DNA of 24,121 nucleotides from an uncultured Faecalicoccus sp. (lineage in GTDB: Bacteria > Bacillota_I > Bacilli_A > Erysipelotrichales > Erysipelotrichaceae): assembly GCA_902497095.1 (NCBI GenBank), contig CABVDD010000032.1, positions 1 to 24,121 on the forward strand, read 5' to 3'. The notes under the pieces were generated by a model. That model saw only the letters and a list, made by a program, of their open reading frames with translations. It was not told the origin of the DNA and ran no database searches. The position numbers and the translations under genes are program-made. Below, one piece after another: positions 22,267 to 24,121 of this stretch (position 1 is its first letter; every line of letters begins with the position of its first letter).

Positions 22267-22629
22267 TTATTCTACCACTTTAAATTGTACTGTTTTAATT
22301 TCTCCTTTATAAGCAATAGAAACTTGATATGTTCCACACTCTAAATAATCTTTACCTTTGGAAACTACGTTACAATTTTCATCTAATGTGTATTTTTCAC
22401 GATCTAATAAAGGCGAATATAAAACAGCTTTTTTTAGAACTTCAGAAGACACATTAGAATCTAGAAAATTTTCAACTTTAAGATTAACATTTTCCCCTTT
22501 TTGATAAACAATATTTGGACGGATTGGCAATGTTTCTGCATGAGTGCATGCGCTGATAAACAAGCCGAAAATAATGGCGACAAAAAATAAAAGAACAGAA
22601 CCCCGATATATGATTTGTTTCCCCTTCAT
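22267..22629 (-). CDS. Small lipoprotein of unknown function
   Basis: A 120-residue secreted lipoprotein: the hydrophobic signal (about 11-27) ends in LFISAC, with the modified Cys at 28. The mature part (92 residues) has no motif I recognise. Its pattern of short beta-like runs (EVLKKAVLYSPLL, CGTYQVSIAYKGEIKTVQFKVVE) resembles a small immunoglobulin-like domain, but that is only a guess. AAGGGG ten bases before the ATG is the ribosome site. It is divergent from the M56 peptidase and may be functionally linked to it. Confidence 0.75.
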   Translation of the reverse strand: MKGKQIIYRGSVLLFFVAIIFGLFISACTHAETLPIRPNIVYQKGENVNLKVENFLDSNVSSEVLKKAVLYSPLLDREKYTLDENCNVVSKGKDYLECGTYQVSIAYKGEIKTVQFKVVE

Positions 22630-22672
22630 GAATGCAAAACCCCTTAAAAAAATGATCCCCTTTCGTAGTTGT

Positions 22673-22678
22673 ATTATA
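22673..22678 (-). promoter_or_regulatory. Extended -10 promoter of the lipoprotein gene
   Basis: On the minus strand TGCTATAAT is a perfect extended -10 (TATAAT at 22678-22673). No clear -35 is seen. Confidence 0.6.
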
Positions 22679-22681
22679 GCA

Positions 22682-22740
22682 TAAGATGTTCTATGAATTT
22701 TATAAAATTTTCTTAATTTTTTGTTTGATTTTAAGATGTT
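22682..22740. repeat. Direct repeat TAAGATGTT, 50 bp apart
   Basis: TAAGATGTT occurs at 22682-22690 and again at 22732-22740, about five helical turns apart, in the space between the divergent lipoprotein and M56 genes. It could be a regulator site, or chance in AT-rich DNA. Confidence 0.3.
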
Positions 22741-22797
22741 TAAATGATATTTTTAATCCTCATGAAATCTTAATGTGTTCTTTTTGAAAAAACAAGA

Positions 22798-22822
22798 TAT
22801 AATGATTTAACAACGGGGGGGG
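22798..22822 (+). promoter_or_regulatory. -10 box and G8 tract upstream of the M56 gene
   Basis: TATAAT (22798-22803) is a likely -10 without a good -35. A run of eight G (22815-22822) sits eight bases before the ATG and must stand in for the ribosome site, as no AGGAGG is present. Confidence 0.5.
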
Positions 22823-22830
22823 TAAATTTT

Positions 22831-23940
22831 ATGCATATATCTGCTTCTTCGATATTTATTACGTTATTAATGGCATTGATGATGATCTGGTTTTTTCATT
22901 TTTTGACAGATAGAAAAAAGATGCATTTTTTATTTCGATCTGATCTTTTGATGTTATTGGCAACGATCATTGGAATTCGACTTTTTTTACCAGTTGAGTT
23001 TCCTTTTACTAAAACGATTACGTTCAGTGCTTTGATGAATCCTTTGCAGACAGTTTTATACAGTGATGTTTTAGGGTTTACATTATGGAGAATAATTGTA
23101 GTAATTTGGCTGGTGGGAATTTTGATCACAGGCTTTTATTCGCTTTATAAAGTCAGAAGAGTTATTTTGATACAAAAATTTATTGAAAAGAAAAGTAAGA
23201 TTTATCATATTTCTGATTTTATGAAAGTAAGTAAAGAGTTAGATTATCCTGTATGGAAGACAAGTTTGATATCTACACCTATGGTATTGGGATGGAAAAA
23301 AGTAATTTTATTGCCGGATATTTCATTTACTCAAAAAGAATTGGAAAACATATTGTCGCATGAGTTGCAGCATATCATAAATCACGATATTTGGATCAAA
23401 CAGGCCATAAATATTTTAACGATTTTATATTGGTGGTTTTTACCGATATATTGGTTGAAAAATCAGATTCAAATTGTATTAGAACTTCGTGTTGATGAAA
23501 AAGTTACACGAAGAATGACACATGAGCACATGTTGGATTATATTTCAATTTTAGTGGAGATGAAAGAAAAGGTAAAAGAAAGTGCGATTCAAAAGAAACT
23601 ACAGTTTTCATCCAGCTTTTTCTTAGCCGAAAATCAGAGCATTCTTTCATATCGAGTCCAATATTTGTTAGATTCAAAATGGAATAAAAAGACAAATAGA
23701 GCATTGTTGCTGGTGGTTGTTACACTTCCTTTGATTACGAATTTGATTATCTTTGAGCCTTATTATGAATATGATCCACAGGCAGAAGGAACATGGAGCG
23801 AACAAGATATCCATGATCGAGGTCATTTAATTCATCATAGAGATGGAAGTTATACCTTTTATATGGATGGACAAGAAGCTACCATTGAAAACGTGCAAGA
23901 TCCGGTGTTTAAAGATCTAGAAATTGTAGAAGAACAGTAA
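22831..23940 (+). CDS. M56 (BlaR1/MecR1-like) membrane zinc metallopeptidase
   Basis: A 369-residue membrane peptidase of the M56 family. Hydrophobic segments lie at about 8-24, 38-53, 85-104, 192-208 and 289-308. The zinc motif is SHELQH (His177, Glu178, His181) on the cytoplasmic side, and E218 in LELRVDEKV is the likely third ligand. The C-terminal part after the last membrane segment is only about 60 residues (HRDGSYTFYMDGQEATIENV). It therefore lacks the penicillin-binding sensor domain of true BlaR1 and is not a beta-lactam receptor of the known kind. M56 proteins usually cleave a BlaI/MecI-type repressor, but none is encoded in the visible flanks. The divergent lipoprotein is a possible partner. 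Confidence 0.85.
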   Translation: MHISASSIFITLLMALMMIWFFHFLTDRKKMHFLFRSDLLMLLATIIGIRLFLPVEFPFTKTITFSALMNPLQTVLYSDVLGFTLWRIIVVIWLVGILITGFYSLYKVRRVILIQKFIEKKSKIYHISDFMKVSKELDYPVWKTSLISTPMVLGWKKVILLPDISFTQKELENILSHELQHIINHDIWIKQAINILTILYWWFLPIYWLKNQIQIVLELRVDEKVTRRMTHEHMLDYISILVEMKEKVKESAIQKKLQFSSSFFLAENQSILSYRVQYLLDSKWNKKTNRALLLVVVTLPLITNLIIFEPYYEYDPQAEGTWSEQDIHDRGHLIHHRDGSYTFYMDGQEATIENVQDPVFKDLEIVEEQ

Positions 23941-23989
23941 GTGAGAAAAAAAGTCCTTTGAATCAATTAGAATTTATTGAAAAATCAAA

Positions 23990-24062
23990 CAATCAGTGCT
24001 TTTTTTAAAAAAAGGCATTGCAAAAGATGAAAGGCTGTGCTATATTAATTAAGCACTGATTG
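23990..24062. repeat. 12-bp inverted repeat enclosing the tRNA promoter
   Basis: CAATCAGTGCTT (23990-24001) and AAGCACTGATTG (24051-24062) are perfect inverted copies 49 bases apart. The tRNA-Arg promoter lies wholly between them. The segment resembles a tiny transposable-element relic or a large operator. Confidence 0.8.
24018..24046 (+). promoter_or_regulatory. Promoter of the tRNA-Arg gene
   Basis: TTGCAA (24018-24023), 17 bases, TATATT (24041-24046), about 23 bases before the tRNA. Confidence 0.75.
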
Positions 24063-24069
24063 TGTATGT

Positions 24070-24121
24070 GCGCCCATAGCTCAATTGGATAGAGCGTTTG
24101 ACTACGGATCAAAAGGTTGTG
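24070..24121 (+). tRNA. tRNA-Arg (anticodon ACG), 3' end cut by the window
   Basis: The acceptor strand GCGCCCA (24070-24076) is followed by TA, the D arm GCTC...GAGC, and the anticodon arm TTTGA-CTACGGA-TCAAA with anticodon ACG. The window ends in the variable/T-arm region. ACG (read as ICG after deamination) decodes CGU, CGC and CGA. Confidence 0.93.

Noticed and set aside
22831..23940. Beta-lactam sensor BlaR1
   Set aside because: It lacks the penicillin-binding sensor domain; only the M56 peptidase part is present.

Overview
The window is AT-rich, densely packed DNA from a low-GC Gram-positive (Bacillota). Supporting signs are the rpsK-rpoA-rplQ order, Bacillus-type AGGAGG ribosome sites, lipoprotein signals, a CIRCE element and PhoP-box-like repeats. 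The protein style (divergent RNA polymerase alpha, EamA and PanE-like genes after rplQ) would suit an Erysipelotrichia-type gut Firmicute, but that placement is a guess.

Layout. (1) 1-1416: end of the ribosomal protein super-operon (rpsK 3' end, rpoA, rplQ, terminator). (2) 1417-3244: an EamA-family exporter and an overlapping ketopantoate reductase-family gene. (3) 6323-3287, minus strand: a serine operon serC-serA-PHP phosphatase, in which the PHP protein sits where a phosphoserine phosphatase would be expected. (4) 6529-7299: a membrane-anchored SGNH hydrolase. (5) 7360-11666: a complete phosphate operon pstS-pstC-pstA-pstB-phoU behind a four-repeat Pho box. An RNA hairpin lies between pstS and pstC, and pstC very probably starts at TTG 8409. 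(6) 11667-13822: a decayed ISL3-like insertion block inserted just after the phoU terminator. It has degenerate terminal inverted repeats, a 7/8 matching 8-bp target duplication, a truncated transposase with a fold-back leader, an 11-bp tandem repeat and a 5'-truncated COG2865-type gene. (7) 13864-15181, minus strand: an hsp20 gene under a CIRCE operator, and an EcsC-family gene. (8) 15313-19881: a five-gene operon made of a lipoprotein solute-binding protein, a cytoplasmic alkaline-phosphatase-superfamily hydrolase, two permeases and an ATPase. It is preceded by a phased array of Pho-box-like repeats. (9) 19968-22239: a two-gene ABC-2-type transporter. (10) 22267-22629 minus: a small lipoprotein; 22831-23940 plus: an M56 (BlaR1-like) membrane metallopeptidase with a G8 tract in its leader. 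(11) 24070-24121: the first two thirds of a tRNA-Arg(ACG), whose promoter lies inside a 12-bp inverted repeat.

How the parts fit. The most interesting reading is that regions 5 and 8 belong to one phosphate-starvation regulon. Pst would take up inorganic phosphate, while the second operon would import an organophosphate or phosphonate that its own hydrolase cleaves inside the cell. The substrate cannot be told from sequence alone. The second candidate for new biology is a PHP-type phosphoserine phosphatase completing serine synthesis. The third is an RNA polymerase alpha subunit lacking the near-invariant Arg-Arg pair of its assembly helix.
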